Assembly: GCA_016936505.1 (NCBI GenBank)
Contig: JAFGXS010000002.1
Coordinates: forward strand, 62,001-126,000
DNA length: 64,000 bases
Direction of reading: 5' to 3'
Source: Bacteroidales bacterium
Lineage (GTDB): Bacteria; Bacteroidota; Bacteroidia; Bacteroidales; F082
In this document: positions 9,190-18,906 of the stretch, piece after piece
How positions within the stretch are numbered: position 1 is the stretch's first letter
Layout: the number at the start of each line of letters is the position of its first letter
Position numbers and translations under genes: made by a program
Notes under the pieces: generated by a model
Told to the model about the DNA's origin: nothing
The model's input: only the letters and a program-made list of their open reading frames with translations
Databases searched by the model: none

Positions 9190-10365
9190 ATGATAATACT
9201 GGACAAACCCTATGTGTCTGAATTTCTTTTGAAAACCATTCGGGAGAATAAATTTTCTGTGGTTCAAACACAATCAACATCTAAATGGATGACAGAAAAT
9301 GATCCGCTAGTGATTTCTGGTGAACAAGCAGCTAAAAGAAGAAGAGAGTTTGTTGAACCGGTGTATACTAATTCTGAAAATGCAATTGGATGGATTGAAC
9401 AAAATCCGGAGTTTTCATACTTGGCTGAAAAAATTAAGCTTTTTAAAAATAAAGTTGCTTTCCGTGAATTATTAAAAAAGGATTTTCCCGATTATTTTTT
9501 TCAGGCTGTTGCTTTATCAGAGTTACCGGATCTGGATGTTAGTAACTTTTCGCTTCCCTTTATTATTAAACCTTCTGTAGGTTTTTTTAGTATGGGGGTT
9601 TACAAGGTAAATAATGTGCATGAATGGCCCGGTATTTTACAAAATATTCAGAAGGAAATCATTACAAATAAGAATATTTATCCCGAAGAAGTATACAACG
9701 ATTCTGAGTTTATTGTTGAAGAGGTAATTAATGGCGATGAATTTGCCATAGACTGCTATGTTAATGACACTGGAGAAGTTGTAGTATTAAACATCATGCA
9801 GCATGTTTTTTCCTCAGGAGATGATGTGGGCGACAGACTTTATTTTACATCGGCCAGAGTAATGAACCTTTACCTGAAGCCGGTTACCGTGTTTTTGCAG
9901 AAAATGGCTGGTTCCGCTGACTTAAAACAATTTCCTATGCATGTGGAATTAAGAATTGACGAAAAAGGTAACATTATGCCAATTGAGGTAAATCCTTTGC
10001 GCTTTGGAGGTTGGTGTACCACCGCCGATCTGGCTTTTTATGCCTATGGTTTTAACGCATATGAACAGTATTTTCTTCAGCAAAAACCCAATTGGGATCA
10101 GATATTAAAGAAGAGTGACGGGAAAACACATTGCATTGTTGTGTTGGATAACAGTACCGGATACTCAGAGGATCAGATCCGTACATTTGACTATGAGAAG
10201 TTGACCTCAGGTTTTCGGAAAGTTTGGGAGCTCAGAAAGGTGAATTATAAAGAATATCCTTTGTTTGGAATGTTGTTTATTGCAACAGAAAATGAAAACT
10301 CAGATGAGGTTCTAAGAATTCTGCATTCCGACTTACGGGAATTTATTCAAGTAACGGGCAGTTAA
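9190..10365 (+). CDS. ATP-grasp domain protein
   Basis: A 391-aa protein with ATP-grasp fold features: an N-terminal pre-ATP region, the nucleotide-binding segment FSLPFIIKPSVGFFSMGV (about residues 120-140), the acidic lid/metal strand EFIVEEVINGDEFAIDCYV (about 175-195), and the final metal-binding strand with Glu and Asn in GNIMPIEVNPLRFGGW (about 265-280). Such enzymes ligate a carboxylate to an amine or thiol using ATP, but the substrate is not identifiable here. It is divergent from gcdH and ends 4 bp into the convergent permease gene. A TATTTTTG box lies at 9163-9170. The start at 9190 gives the best N-terminus; 14 upstream codons are possible. Confidence 0.75.
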   Translation: MIILDKPYVSEFLLKTIRENKFSVVQTQSTSKWMTENDPLVISGEQAAKRRREFVEPVYTNSENAIGWIEQNPEFSYLAEKIKLFKNKVAFRELLKKDFPDYFFQAVALSELPDLDVSNFSLPFIIKPSVGFFSMGVYKVNNVHEWPGILQNIQKEIITNKNIYPEEVYNDSEFIVEEVINGDEFAIDCYVNDTGEVVVLNIMQHVFSSGDDVGDRLYFTSARVMNLYLKPVTVFLQKMAGSADLKQFPMHVELRIDEKGNIMPIEVNPLRFGGWCTTADLAFYAYGFNAYEQYFLQQKPNWDQILKKSDGKTHCIVVLDNSTGYSEDQIRTFDYEKLTSGFRKVWELRKVNYKEYPLFGMLFIATENENSDEVLRILHSDLREFIQVTGS

Positions 10366-11603
10366 AAGCTTGACCTCATTGCTTCAACAGGGTCAAGTCT
10401 GGAAGCTGACCATGCCGGAATAAATCCTGAGATTAAACCAATGGAACCGGAAACGCCTATTCCGATCAGGATATTTTGTAATGTTAGCGTCAGGGTGAAC
10501 CCGACCAAACTGGACGCAATAAATGTAAGAATATAGATGATAATCAGACCAACAACGCCACCCATTAGTGCGAGTAACACAGCTTCAAACAAGAATTGCA
10601 ACAAAATGAAGAAGTTTTTGGCTCCCAACGATTTTTGAATCCCTATCTGGTTGGTACGTTCTTTTACAGAAATAAACATAATATTGGCTATGCCAAAACC
10701 TCCAACAAGTAATGAAAAACCTCCAATGATTAATCCGACAATGGAAATAAAGTGAAACAGACTATCAAAACCCTTATTAATGATATCGGTTTGATTTATG
10801 GCAAAATTATCTTCGGCAGTTGGTTTAAGCTTTCTTATGGACCGCATGATTCCTGTTAATTCTTCTTTCATTTGATCAACAGAAACATAAGGCTTTGATT
10901 TTACCACAATAGAAGTGTTGATATTTTTAAAATTAACCACTTCACGGGCAAAGTTGTCGGGAACAATAACCCAGTTATCAGACGAACTTCCAAAAACATT
11001 GTTTCCCTGTTTTTTGATCACGCCAATAACATACAGCCGTCTTCCGAAAACCTTAATTCTTTTACCTATGGGATCCTGATTACCGAAAAGATTTGTCGCA
11101 ATACTAGCACCAATAATGGCCATATTTCTCCCCGATGTGCTTTCTGTTTGTGTAAAATAACGACCCTCCTGTAAATCAAGTGGCATAACTTCGTTGTACT
11201 GGTACGAAACCGCCACAATAGGTGCGTCTTCCACGCTGTTGTCTTCGTAATAAACATCGCGGCTAACACTAAACATAAAAGCACCATATGCCACAGTATA
11301 GCTCCTTCGTAAAACCTCTGTTAACTCTTCAGGTGTGGGTTGCGGACGCTGGTAATATTTCCACCAAGGGAAATCCCCACCCATCATCCATGGCCATTTT
11401 TGAATAAATAATACGTTACTTCCCAGCGAATTGATCTCAGATTTTATATTGGATTCAAGGCTATCAAAAACAGTAAAAATGGAAATAATCGAAAAAATAC
11501 CAATGGTAATTCCTAAAAGTGATAAAAAAGTTCTTACTTTGTTTATTTTCAAAGAGTTAACTGCAAAAACCAGACTTTCATAAATAAGTTTTGTCACTTT
11601 CAT
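10362..11603 (-). CDS. MacB/FtsX-type ABC transporter permease
   Basis: A 413-aa inner-membrane permease. It has an N-terminal transmembrane helix (TFLSLLGITIGIFSIISIF), a large periplasmic MacB_PCD-like domain (about residues 45-265) and three C-terminal helices of the FtsX domain, including VKERTNQIGIQKSLGAKN and the terminal SASRLDPVEAMR motif typical of MacB/LolE-like proteins. It probably takes part in mechanotransmission-type export or lipoprotein handling. The cognate ATPase is not adjacent. Start 11603 (MKVTKLIYESL) matches the family; a 27-codon upstream extension is possible but unlike the family. Confidence 0.85.
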   Translation of the reverse strand: MKVTKLIYESLVFAVNSLKINKVRTFLSLLGITIGIFSIISIFTVFDSLESNIKSEINSLGSNVLFIQKWPWMMGGDFPWWKYYQRPQPTPEELTEVLRRSYTVAYGAFMFSVSRDVYYEDNSVEDAPIVAVSYQYNEVMPLDLQEGRYFTQTESTSGRNMAIIGASIATNLFGNQDPIGKRIKVFGRRLYVIGVIKKQGNNVFGSSSDNWVIVPDNFAREVVNFKNINTSIVVKSKPYVSVDQMKEELTGIMRSIRKLKPTAEDNFAINQTDIINKGFDSLFHFISIVGLIIGGFSLLVGGFGIANIMFISVKERTNQIGIQKSLGAKNFFILLQFLFEAVLLALMGGVVGLIIIYILTFIASSLVGFTLTLTLQNILIGIGVSGSIGLISGFIPAWSASRLDPVEAMRSSF

Positions 11604-11753
11604 AGAATCGGTATTAATGCAAAAAGCACGGAGATATTTAATATTTGAAATATATTTTTCAAAGTTAAGTGAAAAATTAATCATTTAACTGTATTTTGCA
11701 AAAAGAAAGAAGGGGTTGCTCCGTATTAGTAAATTACTAAAAACAAGTTAATT

Positions 11754-13268
11754 GTGAAAAAGATTACCACAGCACTTATTTCAGTTTATCATAAGGATGG
11801 TTTAGAACCGGTTTTATCAGCATTGAAAGATAAGGGAGTTAATATTTTTTCGACAGGCGGTACGTATGACTATATTCTTGAAAAGGGTTATAAAGCCGAG
11901 ACCGTTGAGTCGTTAACATCTTACCCTTCTATTTTGGGAGGCCGGGTAAAAACATTACATCCAAAAGTTTTTGGAGGAATCTTAGCTAGAAGAGATAATG
12001 TTGCGGATAAAGACACGTTGTTGCAATATCAGATCCCTGAATTTGATCTGGTGATTGTCGACCTTTATCCTTTTGAAGAAACGGTTCGCACAACAGATGA
12101 TGAGCAAGCAATTATTGAAAAGATTGATATCGGAGGAATTTCTTTGCTTCGCGCTGCAGCCAAAAATTTCAATGATGTTTTAGTTGTCTCTTCATCGGAT
12201 CAGTATACGGATTTGATCGAAATTTTGGAGGAAAACGACGGCAGCGCAACATTGCATGACAGAAAAAGATTCGCTTCAAAAGCCTTTGATGTGAGTTCGC
12301 ACTATGATACAGCCATTTATAACTGGATGAGCGATGATTCGGCTGATTCTTTTAAACAAAGTATCTCTAAATCCAGTGTTTTGCGTTATGGAGAGAACCC
12401 GCACCAAAAAGGTGTTTTTTACGGCAATCTGGACGAAATGTTTGGACAGTTGCACGGAAAAGCTATTTCCTATAATAATCTTCAGGATCTGGATGCTGCA
12501 GTGGCTTTGATTGATGAGTTTGATGATACGGCATTTGCAATTTTAAAACACAATAATGCCTGCGGACTGGCGGTCAGAGATAAACTCGTAGACGCCTGGA
12601 AAGATGCGTTGGCCGGAGATCCGGTATCAGCTTTTGGTGGTGTACTGATCACCAATCGTAATGTAGATAAGGAAACGGCAGATGAAATCAATAAATTGTT
12701 TTTTGAAATTATCCTGGCTCCAGGATACGAACCGGAAGCATTAAGCGTTTTACAACAGAAAAAAAATCGGATTATTCTGAAAAGAAAAGAAGGCAAAATG
12801 CAGAAGCAACAGTTCAGAACAATGCTGAACGGTGTTTTGTGGCAGGAAAATGACGGAGTTACAGAAACCGCCGGACAACTTGAGGCTAAAACAAATAAGG
12901 TTCCCACCGCTGAAGAAGTTGAAGACCTGTTGTTTGCTAATAAGATTGTAAAACACGTAAAATCGAATGCGATTGTTTTAGCAAAAAATAAGCAGCTTGT
13001 TGGACTGGGTACGGGACAAACATCAAGGGTAGATGCTCTGAAACAAGCTATTGAGAAGGCTCAGAATTTCAAATTGTCTTTGGAAAATTCTGTTATGGCA
13101 TCAGATGCGTTTTTTCCTTTTGCCGATTCGGTTGAAATCGCACATAAGGCCGGAGTAACAGCTGTAATTCAGCCGGGAGGATCGGTTCGTGATGAAGATT
13201 CAATCCTTTACTGCAACGAAAATAATATGGCAATGGTATTTACTGGCGTGCGCCATTTTAAACATTGA
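11754..13268 (+). CDS. purH: Bifunctional AICAR transformylase/IMP cyclohydrolase
   Basis: A 504-aa enzyme catalysing the last two steps of IMP synthesis. The N-terminal MGS-like cyclohydrolase domain (about residues 1-195) contains FSTGGTYDYI, GGRVKTLHPKVFGGIL and RAAAKNF. The C-terminal formyltransferase domain carries SVLRYGENPHQKG and the catalytic Lys-His in KHNNACGLAV, a variant of the usual KHxNPCG with Ala for Pro, followed by FGGVLITN and GQTSRVDALKQAI. Length is normal. The start is a non-ATG codon about 150 bp after the divergent permease start. mreB begins 45 bp downstream, with its own TACCTTTG box at 13270-13277. Confidence 0.95.
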   Translation: MKKITTALISVYHKDGLEPVLSALKDKGVNIFSTGGTYDYILEKGYKAETVESLTSYPSILGGRVKTLHPKVFGGILARRDNVADKDTLLQYQIPEFDLVIVDLYPFEETVRTTDDEQAIIEKIDIGGISLLRAAAKNFNDVLVVSSSDQYTDLIEILEENDGSATLHDRKRFASKAFDVSSHYDTAIYNWMSDDSADSFKQSISKSSVLRYGENPHQKGVFYGNLDEMFGQLHGKAISYNNLQDLDAAVALIDEFDDTAFAILKHNNACGLAVRDKLVDAWKDALAGDPVSAFGGVLITNRNVDKETADEINKLFFEIILAPGYEPEALSVLQQKKNRIILKRKEGKMQKQQFRTMLNGVLWQENDGVTETAGQLEAKTNKVPTAEEVEDLLFANKIVKHVKSNAIVLAKNKQLVGLGTGQTSRVDALKQAIEKAQNFKLSLENSVMASDAFFPFADSVEIAHKAGVTAVIQPGGSVRDEDSILYCNENNMAMVFTGVRHFKH

Positions 13269-13313
13269 TTACCTTTGCCGAACAAATAAAGAACGATAAG
13301 TAAACAAAATAAA

Positions 13314-14336
13314 ATGGGCTTATTTTCATTTCTGACAAAAGAGATCGCAATTGACCTTGGAACCGCCAACGTTTTGATCATTCACGATGATAAGGTGGTT
13401 GTTGATGAACCTTCAATTGTAGCGGTCGAAAGAAATACAGGAAAAGTAATTGCTGTGGGCAAAAAGGCCATGATGATGCATGGGAAAACCCACGATAATA
13501 TAAAAACCATTCGTCCACTCAGGGATGGTGTAATTGCAGATTTTCAGGCTGCAGAAGTTATGATCCGTGAAATGATAAAAATGATCGGATTTAAAAATAC
13601 ACTTTTTCCACCTGCTTTAAAAATGGTAATCTGTATTCCGTCAGGTATTACTGAGGTTGAAGAGCGGGCAGTAAAAGATTCTGCCGAGCAAGCAGGTGCA
13701 AAGGAAATCAGGTTGATTCATGAGCCTATGGCTGCCGCTATTGGTATAGGAATTGATGTGCTGGAGCCTACCGGAAACATGATTATTGATATTGGTGGCG
13801 GAACCAGTGAAATTGCTGTAATTGCTTTGGGTGGTATTGTGAACAATACTTCTATTCGAATTGCAGGCGATGATCTGACGTATGATATTGAAGAGTACAT
13901 GCGTAAACAACACAATATCACTATTGGTGAACGCACTGCTGAACGTATTAAAATTGAAGTCGGTTCTGCCCTTACCGAACTGGAAAATCCACCTGACGAT
14001 TATGCCGTTCACGGCCGCGACCTTCTTACCGGTATTCCAAAGGAGATTATGGTAAATTACAAGGAAATTGCTGCTGCTCTTGATAAGTCTATTTCAAAAA
14101 TAGAAGCCGCTGTTTTGAATGCCCTGGAAAATACACCTCCTGAACTTTCGGCTGATATTTATCGTACGGGTATTTATCTTGCTGGTGGAGGTTCTTTACT
14201 TCGCGGCCTTGACAAACGAATTCACCAGAAAACTAAACTCCCGGTTCATGTTGCTGAAGATCCGTTACGTGCTGTAGCCAGAGGTACCGGAATTGCACTG
14301 AAGAATTTTGAAGAGTTTACTTTCCTGATCAAATAA
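13314..14336 (+). CDS. mreB: Rod shape-determining actin homologue MreB
   Basis: A 340-aa bacterial actin that organises lateral peptidoglycan synthesis under the inner membrane. The actin-fold nucleotide-binding signatures are all visible: phosphate 1 IDLGTANVLI, IHEPMAAAIGIG, phosphate 2 IDIGGGTSEIAVIALGG, and adenosine motif AGGGSLLRGLDKR. It is the first gene of mreBCD, with mreC starting 18 bp downstream. The penicillin-binding protein 2 and rodA genes that often follow are absent here. Confidence 0.97.
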   Translation: MGLFSFLTKEIAIDLGTANVLIIHDDKVVVDEPSIVAVERNTGKVIAVGKKAMMMHGKTHDNIKTIRPLRDGVIADFQAAEVMIREMIKMIGFKNTLFPPALKMVICIPSGITEVEERAVKDSAEQAGAKEIRLIHEPMAAAIGIGIDVLEPTGNMIIDIGGGTSEIAVIALGGIVNNTSIRIAGDDLTYDIEEYMRKQHNITIGERTAERIKIEVGSALTELENPPDDYAVHGRDLLTGIPKEIMVNYKEIAAALDKSISKIEAAVLNALENTPPELSADIYRTGIYLAGGGSLLRGLDKRIHQKTKLPVHVAEDPLRAVARGTGIALKNFEEFTFLIK

Positions 14337-14354
14337 AGCTGAAAGAGGAATGGC

Positions 14355-15170
14355 ATGCGGAATCTGCTTCTGTTTTTAGTAAAACATCAGTTTGTGGTTC
14401 TTTTCCTTATTCTGGAAATTACAGCTTTCATTTTGCTTTCTCACTCTTTTTCGTATCAAAGGTCGTTAACGTTTAATGCGGCAAACGACTTAACCGGGAA
14501 TTTGCTCAAAACTTCAGCCAATGTTTCTGATTATTTTAAATTGTCGGAAGAAAATCAACAGTTATTGGCAGAGAATGCTACTCTAAGGGATATGCTCCCT
14601 GATAGACAGCCCTTAGTAGATTCAAATCAATATAGCCCTGATAGTATTTATTCCTATATCCCCGCACGCGTGATCCGTAATACAGTTAATCATCACGATA
14701 ATTTTATTTTACTGAACAAAGGAAAGGCTGAAGGCGTAACGAAAGAAACGGGCGTGCTTTCTCCACAGGGTGTTGCCGGAATTATTATTGGTGTTTCCGA
14801 ACATTACAGCATTGCTATGTCTCTTTTGAACCAACATGCCAAAATAAGTGCCAGAATAAAAAAAGATAACCAGTTAGTTAATGTGATTTGGGATGAGGAT
14901 AATTTCCGCGATGGAACCGTGGTGGATATTCCTTCACATCTGAACCTTGAATCCGGAGACACTGTTGTTACCAGTGGAAACTCCTTTATTTTCCCCGGGG
15001 GAATTAATTTAGGAACCATCGTTTCGTATCAAAAAAGTGAGAACCGGAGTTTGAATCGTGCGGTGCTTAGATTTTCAACAGATTTTAACAGCCTGCATTA
15101 TGTTTATCTGGTGAAAAATTTGCGAAAACATGAGCAGGAAAAACTTTTAGAGGAGGCCGAAGCGCAATGA
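14355..15170 (+). CDS. mreC: Rod shape-determining protein MreC
   Basis: A 271-aa bitopic periplasmic scaffold of the elongasome. It has a membrane helix (about residues 8-28), a short coiled coil ending in EENQQLLAENATLRDML, and then the beta-rich MreC domain with RVIRNTVNHHDNFILLNKGKAEGVTKETGV and GDTVVTSGNSFIFPGGINLGTI. The order mreB-mreC-mreD is conserved. Its stop overlaps the mreD start by 4 bp (ATGA), indicating translational coupling. Confidence 0.94.
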   Translation: MRNLLLFLVKHQFVVLFLILEITAFILLSHSFSYQRSLTFNAANDLTGNLLKTSANVSDYFKLSEENQQLLAENATLRDMLPDRQPLVDSNQYSPDSIYSYIPARVIRNTVNHHDNFILLNKGKAEGVTKETGVLSPQGVAGIIIGVSEHYSIAMSLLNQHAKISARIKKDNQLVNVIWDEDNFRDGTVVDIPSHLNLESGDTVVTSGNSFIFPGGINLGTIVSYQKSENRSLNRAVLRFSTDFNSLHYVYLVKNLRKHEQEKLLEEAEAQ

Positions 15171-15691
15171 CCGTTGGACTTGTAAAACATATAATCCGTT
15201 TTGTGCTGCTGATCTTGTTACAGGTTTGGGTATTAGATAATGTGTCTTTAGGCGGTTTTGTTATTCCATACGCTTATGTGTTGTTCGTTTTATTGTTGCC
15301 CTTTAATATTAATAAAAGTTTGATGTTGATTATCGCCTTCTTTACGGGATTAATCATGGATTTCTTTGGAAATACTCTGGGGCTTCATGCGGCATCATTG
15401 GTATTAATGGCTTTTGCCCGTCCCGCTGTGCTCAATTTTTATTTTCCCAGAATTGAAACCCAACCTGGAGATGAACCGGGGATAAACAAACTGGGTATGG
15501 GGGGGTTTATCAAATACGCTTTTTCTCTGATCCTTATCTTTCAGATTGCCCTTACTTTTTTAGAGGTCTTTACTTTTCATCATTTCTTTGCTTTGATCTG
15601 GCAATCCGTTCTTGGGGCTTTCGCCACAACATTTGTTGTGCTTTTACTTGAATTGCTTTTTGCCCGACGCAACAAAAGGCGTCTTCAGTAG
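15167..15691 (+). CDS. mreD: Rod shape-determining protein MreD
   Basis: A 174-aa integral membrane protein with five or six hydrophobic segments, placed directly after mreC with a 4-bp ATGA overlap. Position, size and topology identify it. The sequence itself is poorly conserved, as usual for MreD, but FNINKSLMLIIAFFTGLIMDFF fits the family's conserved helix. It ends the operon; the next gene is convergent. Confidence 0.88.
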   Translation: MTVGLVKHIIRFVLLILLQVWVLDNVSLGGFVIPYAYVLFVLLLPFNINKSLMLIIAFFTGLIMDFFGNTLGLHAASLVLMAFARPAVLNFYFPRIETQPGDEPGINKLGMGGFIKYAFSLILIFQIALTFLEVFTFHHFFALIWQSVLGAFATTFVVLLLELLFARRNKRRLQ

Positions 15692-15713
15692 GTAGTTTTG
15701 AACACCAATAAAT

Positions 15714-16184
15714 TTAATCTCTTAATGTAGCAATAAGCCTTTTGGGATGAAGGATCAATTCTGTTGCATCAATGATGTTGTTAGCAACAACATCTGCCAA
15801 TTGTATTGACTCTGTAAAACATCCTTCTTTTTGCAGAACCAGAATTCCGATCGCGGCAGATTTCAACATAAGCCTGTCATTGCGACCGTTACCAAACGCG
15901 ATAACATTTTCAGCCGAAAGGTTCTCAATAAACTGTTGTTTGATTTTGGCCTGTCCGTTATCCTGAATCACGGTTAGGGAAACAGCAACATCTTTCAGTT
16001 CTGAGGCAGCTTGCCCAAAGGTATCAGCAGTTATTACGTGAAGTGTAAATAATTTTGAGAGTTCTTCAAGCTTTTCAGCGACTCCTTTTATAAGTTTCCC
16101 CTCAATGGCAAGCGTTCCATTAAAGTCAAATACCAGGTGTTGTATTTTAAGCTTTTTAAATCCGGGGATGTCGACAGTCCACAT
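15714..16184 (-). CDS. HAD-superfamily phosphatase-like protein (COG4087 type)
   Basis: A 156-aa small HAD fold. Motif I is DFNGT (about residue 20), where the nucleophile Asp is followed by Asn at the +2 position normally held by an acid/base Asp. This is the arrangement of soluble P-type-ATPase-like HAD proteins (COG4087) rather than classical phosphatases. Motif II is the Thr of VITADTFG, and motif IV is in AFGNGRNDRLMLKSA. The N-terminal phrase VDIPGFKKLKIQHLVFDFNGTLA is typical of that group. Biological substrate is unknown. It lies 3 bp downstream of rseP and is probably translated from the same transcript. Confidence 0.78.
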   Translation of the reverse strand: MWTVDIPGFKKLKIQHLVFDFNGTLAIEGKLIKGVAEKLEELSKLFTLHVITADTFGQAASELKDVAVSLTVIQDNGQAKIKQQFIENLSAENVIAFGNGRNDRLMLKSAAIGILVLQKEGCFTESIQLADVVANNIIDATELILHPKRLIATLRD

Positions 16185-16187
16185 GGT

Positions 16188-17522
16188 TTAATGTCTGAAT
16201 AGCCTTAAAATATCATTCCCATTGGCGAAAATAAGTAAAGAGAAAAGAATAATCATTCCCACAACCTGAGCGTATTCTAAAAATTTATCACTGGGTTTTC
16301 TCCGGGCCACAATTTCATAAATTAAAAACAAAACATGACCACCATCTAAAGCCGGTATGGGCAGTATGTTAAGAATAGCAAGCATGATAGATAAAAAGGC
16401 AGTCAGTCGCCAAAAACTTTCCCAATGCCACTCAGCCGGAAAAATACTTCCAATGGTGATAAATCCTCCCACATTTTCGTAGGCTTTAACTTTAGGTGAG
16501 AAAATTAAACGGAGTTGTTTCAGGTAGTTGTCAATTCCCTGCCAGGTTCTGACAAAACCAGCAGGAATAGCTTCACCAAAGCTGTATTTTTTCTGGTCAA
16601 ATTTGAAAAAGTCGTTTAGGTCAGATTTAGCATACAGTCCCAGATAACCGTCTTTTCCAAGCTGTACGGGAATATTTAATGTATCGGCTCCTCGTTTTAC
16701 AATTACATCAATTTTTTGATTTTTATACTTTTGAATGCTGTCACGAAATGCAGTGAAGTATTTGATGTAAACACCGTTGAATCCCAGAATGGTATCGTTT
16801 AGTTTAATTCCGGCAGCCTCAGCTGCAGAATTTTTTCCAAAAGATCCGGCAATAAAAGGGATGCGAGGCAACAGGAAGTAAGATTCTTTTCTTGATCTCA
16901 GCATTTCGTTCAAACTTCCCTGAGGAAAGTTAATGGTTACAGAGTCGTGATTACGGATAACCACGGCCGTATGAGCCTCGTTCAGAAGAATTTCCATTGG
17001 AATTTTTTGAAAATTCTGGACTTGTTTTCCTCCGATGTTTACAATTCTATCTCCATCGCGAAACCCCATCTTATAAGCAAGACTATCCACAGAAACTCCA
17101 TACTTATTTACCTGTTGTGTTGGTAGGTACTCTTCCCCAAAATAAGTGAGCAAACCAATATAGATAACAATTGCCAGGACAACATTCATGGTTACCCCGC
17201 CCAACATGATGATGAGCCGTTGCCATGCCGGTTTGGAACGAAATTCCCAGGGTTGTGCGGGCAGCTTCATTTGCTCTTTGTCCATCGATTCGTCAATCAT
17301 GCCTGAAATTTTCACATAACCACCTAAAGGCAGCCACCCCATTCCGTATTCAGTACCTTTATATTTGAATTTGAATATGGAAAACCAGGGATTGAAAAAC
17401 AGGTAAAATTTCTCAACACGTGTTTTAAAAATCTTGGCTGCGGCAAAGTGTCCGAACTCATGAATAATCACAAGGATAGATAAACTCAATAGTAGTTGTA
17501 AAACTTTTATCAGGATAACCAT
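16188..17522 (-). CDS. rseP: RIP metalloprotease RseP (site-2 protease)
   Basis: A 444-aa intramembrane zinc metalloprotease that cleaves membrane-anchored regulators such as anti-sigma factors. The first membrane helix holds the zinc motif HEFGH (IIHEFGHFAAAKIF), with GWLPLGGYVKISGM after it. Two PDZ domains occupy about residues 125-330. The second active-site region LNILPIPALDGGHVLFLIYE carries the third zinc ligand. dxr, a frequent neighbour of rseP in Bacteroidetes, is not adjacent. A candidate -7 box TAAATTTG lies at 17556-17549, 27 bp before the start. Confidence 0.94.
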   Translation of the reverse strand: MVILIKVLQLLLSLSILVIIHEFGHFAAAKIFKTRVEKFYLFFNPWFSIFKFKYKGTEYGMGWLPLGGYVKISGMIDESMDKEQMKLPAQPWEFRSKPAWQRLIIMLGGVTMNVVLAIVIYIGLLTYFGEEYLPTQQVNKYGVSVDSLAYKMGFRDGDRIVNIGGKQVQNFQKIPMEILLNEAHTAVVIRNHDSVTINFPQGSLNEMLRSRKESYFLLPRIPFIAGSFGKNSAAEAAGIKLNDTILGFNGVYIKYFTAFRDSIQKYKNQKIDVIVKRGADTLNIPVQLGKDGYLGLYAKSDLNDFFKFDQKKYSFGEAIPAGFVRTWQGIDNYLKQLRLIFSPKVKAYENVGGFITIGSIFPAEWHWESFWRLTAFLSIMLAILNILPIPALDGGHVLFLIYEIVARRKPSDKFLEYAQVVGMIILFSLLIFANGNDILRLFRH

Positions 17523-17839
17523 AATCGTTATTTCGTCAAATTTTTATTCAAATTTATGCTTTAATCTAAGTTCACTTTTGTATGAAGTCATACGTGAAGA
17601 AAAGGAATTTATTACTTCTTTATTTCAGAAGTTGTTTTTTAGCTTGATTTTAACTTTGTTCAGCACACACAAATAACTGAAATACTGTAGGATTCAAGAT
17701 GGTTTAATTCCTTTTTTTGGTACTTCAAAAGCAAGTGCAAGATTACGAATTTTTTTGATATGCAGAGGGTTCAAAAAGTTAGCGAAAACGTACTTAGCCA
17801 AACAATCGATCAGTATTGATGTGATGATCTTGTTGTTAA
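17523..17839. other. 317-bp intergenic region upstream of rseP
   Basis: No convincing coding sequence or RNA gene is visible. The part near rseP holds the candidate TAAATTTG promoter box. The rest is AT-rich with only short imperfect inverted repeats, such as ACTTTTGTATGAAGTCATACGTG. Confidence 0.5.
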
Positions 17840-18733
17840 TCAATTAAAATTGATATAACTTGTGGGGTTAACAGGGTTCCCATTGTACCAAAGCTCAAAG
17901 TGGAGGTGTGGTCCGCTGCTGTTTTCTCCTGAATTTCCGGCAATAGCAATAGGTTCACCTGCTTTTACCACATCTCCTTCCTGTTTTAACAATGTTGCAC
18001 AGTGTTTATAAATCGAAATCAGATTACCTGAATGCTGAACAATAATAACATATCCTGTTTCCAATGTCCATGCAGCTTCGATAACGGTTCCGTTAAGCAC
18101 TGATTTTATGGCTTCGTTATGTGCCGCGACAATATCTATTCCATAATGTTTTTCAAGGGGCGAAAAATTAGATGTTATAATCCCGTTCATAGGTTTGAAA
18201 AAATTCTGACTCTGAATCAGGGTATTATTAGCAAAAAGGTTATTGTTTTCTGTTTCAGGAAAAAACAAATTAAATCTTGCCTTGTTTTCAAATTCGGCTC
18301 TTAAGCTACTATCCTGTTTCGATTTTCGGTCTGTTATGGTGTCGTAATGTCTGGCGGGTTTTAATGCCGGCTTTAATTTATTTGAGGGAAGGTTTTTGTC
18401 TTCAATAATTCGTTTGAGATCAGTGAAGTATATGTTTTTCATTTTTACATCCTGCAAAAGAGAATCGATGGTTTGGTTCATTTGGTACAATTGCTTTTGC
18501 TGGTTCCCATCGGGATAACCCGGAATATAAAGTTTTAGCGGAGTGTAGGCAATCAGAAAATATGTAAGCACAATAAAAATTACACCCAAACTGAGCAAGG
18601 ATGTGATAACGTGCATTCGTGTCAGGCGGAAAGTAAACCGTTCCTCAAAAGTAGTTTCGTTGAGAAAAACCAACCGATAGGTGGTACGCAGTTTTTGGTA
18701 CCATTTCTTCTTGTTTTTTTGTTTGGCAGTCAT
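17840..18733 (-). CDS. M23 (LytM-type) peptidoglycan endopeptidase, membrane-anchored
   Basis: A 297-aa protein with a basic cytoplasmic N-terminus, one membrane helix (VITSLLSLGVIFIVLTYFLI, about residues 38-58), a linker with helical segments, and a C-terminal M23 domain (about residues 190-297). Zinc ligands are visible as HYGID (His and Asp) and HLHFE. The motif GNSGENSSGPHLHFELW is typical of active LytM domains. It should cut peptide cross-links in the periplasm. In many Bacteroidetes such peptidases sit near bactofilin genes; one lies about 4 kb away here (22764). A TACCTTTG box at 18759-18752 fits its promoter. Confidence 0.87.
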   Translation of the reverse strand: MTAKQKNKKKWYQKLRTTYRLVFLNETTFEERFTFRLTRMHVITSLLSLGVIFIVLTYFLIAYTPLKLYIPGYPDGNQQKQLYQMNQTIDSLLQDVKMKNIYFTDLKRIIEDKNLPSNKLKPALKPARHYDTITDRKSKQDSSLRAEFENKARFNLFFPETENNNLFANNTLIQSQNFFKPMNGIITSNFSPLEKHYGIDIVAAHNEAIKSVLNGTVIEAAWTLETGYVIIVQHSGNLISIYKHCATLLKQEGDVVKAGEPIAIAGNSGENSSGPHLHFELWYNGNPVNPTSYINFN

Positions 18734-18906
18734 CTAACTTTGTTATGGGTTCAAAGGTAAGAATAAGTTTTTGTGAAATGAGATCAATTATTATTGTCTT
18801 GATTTTACGGGAGTAATAACAGCAAGAGCTACTTCTTTTGAATAACTTAAGGAGAAAATGTAACTTTTTTAATTTTATCCTACTAAATAGATAAACCGAA
18901 AAGATT

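Noticed and set aside
13641-14012. 123-codon frame antisense to mreB, and similar antisense frames over purH, porW, prs and other genes
   Set aside because: They are codon-bias shadows of well-supported genes with no own signals or family resemblance.
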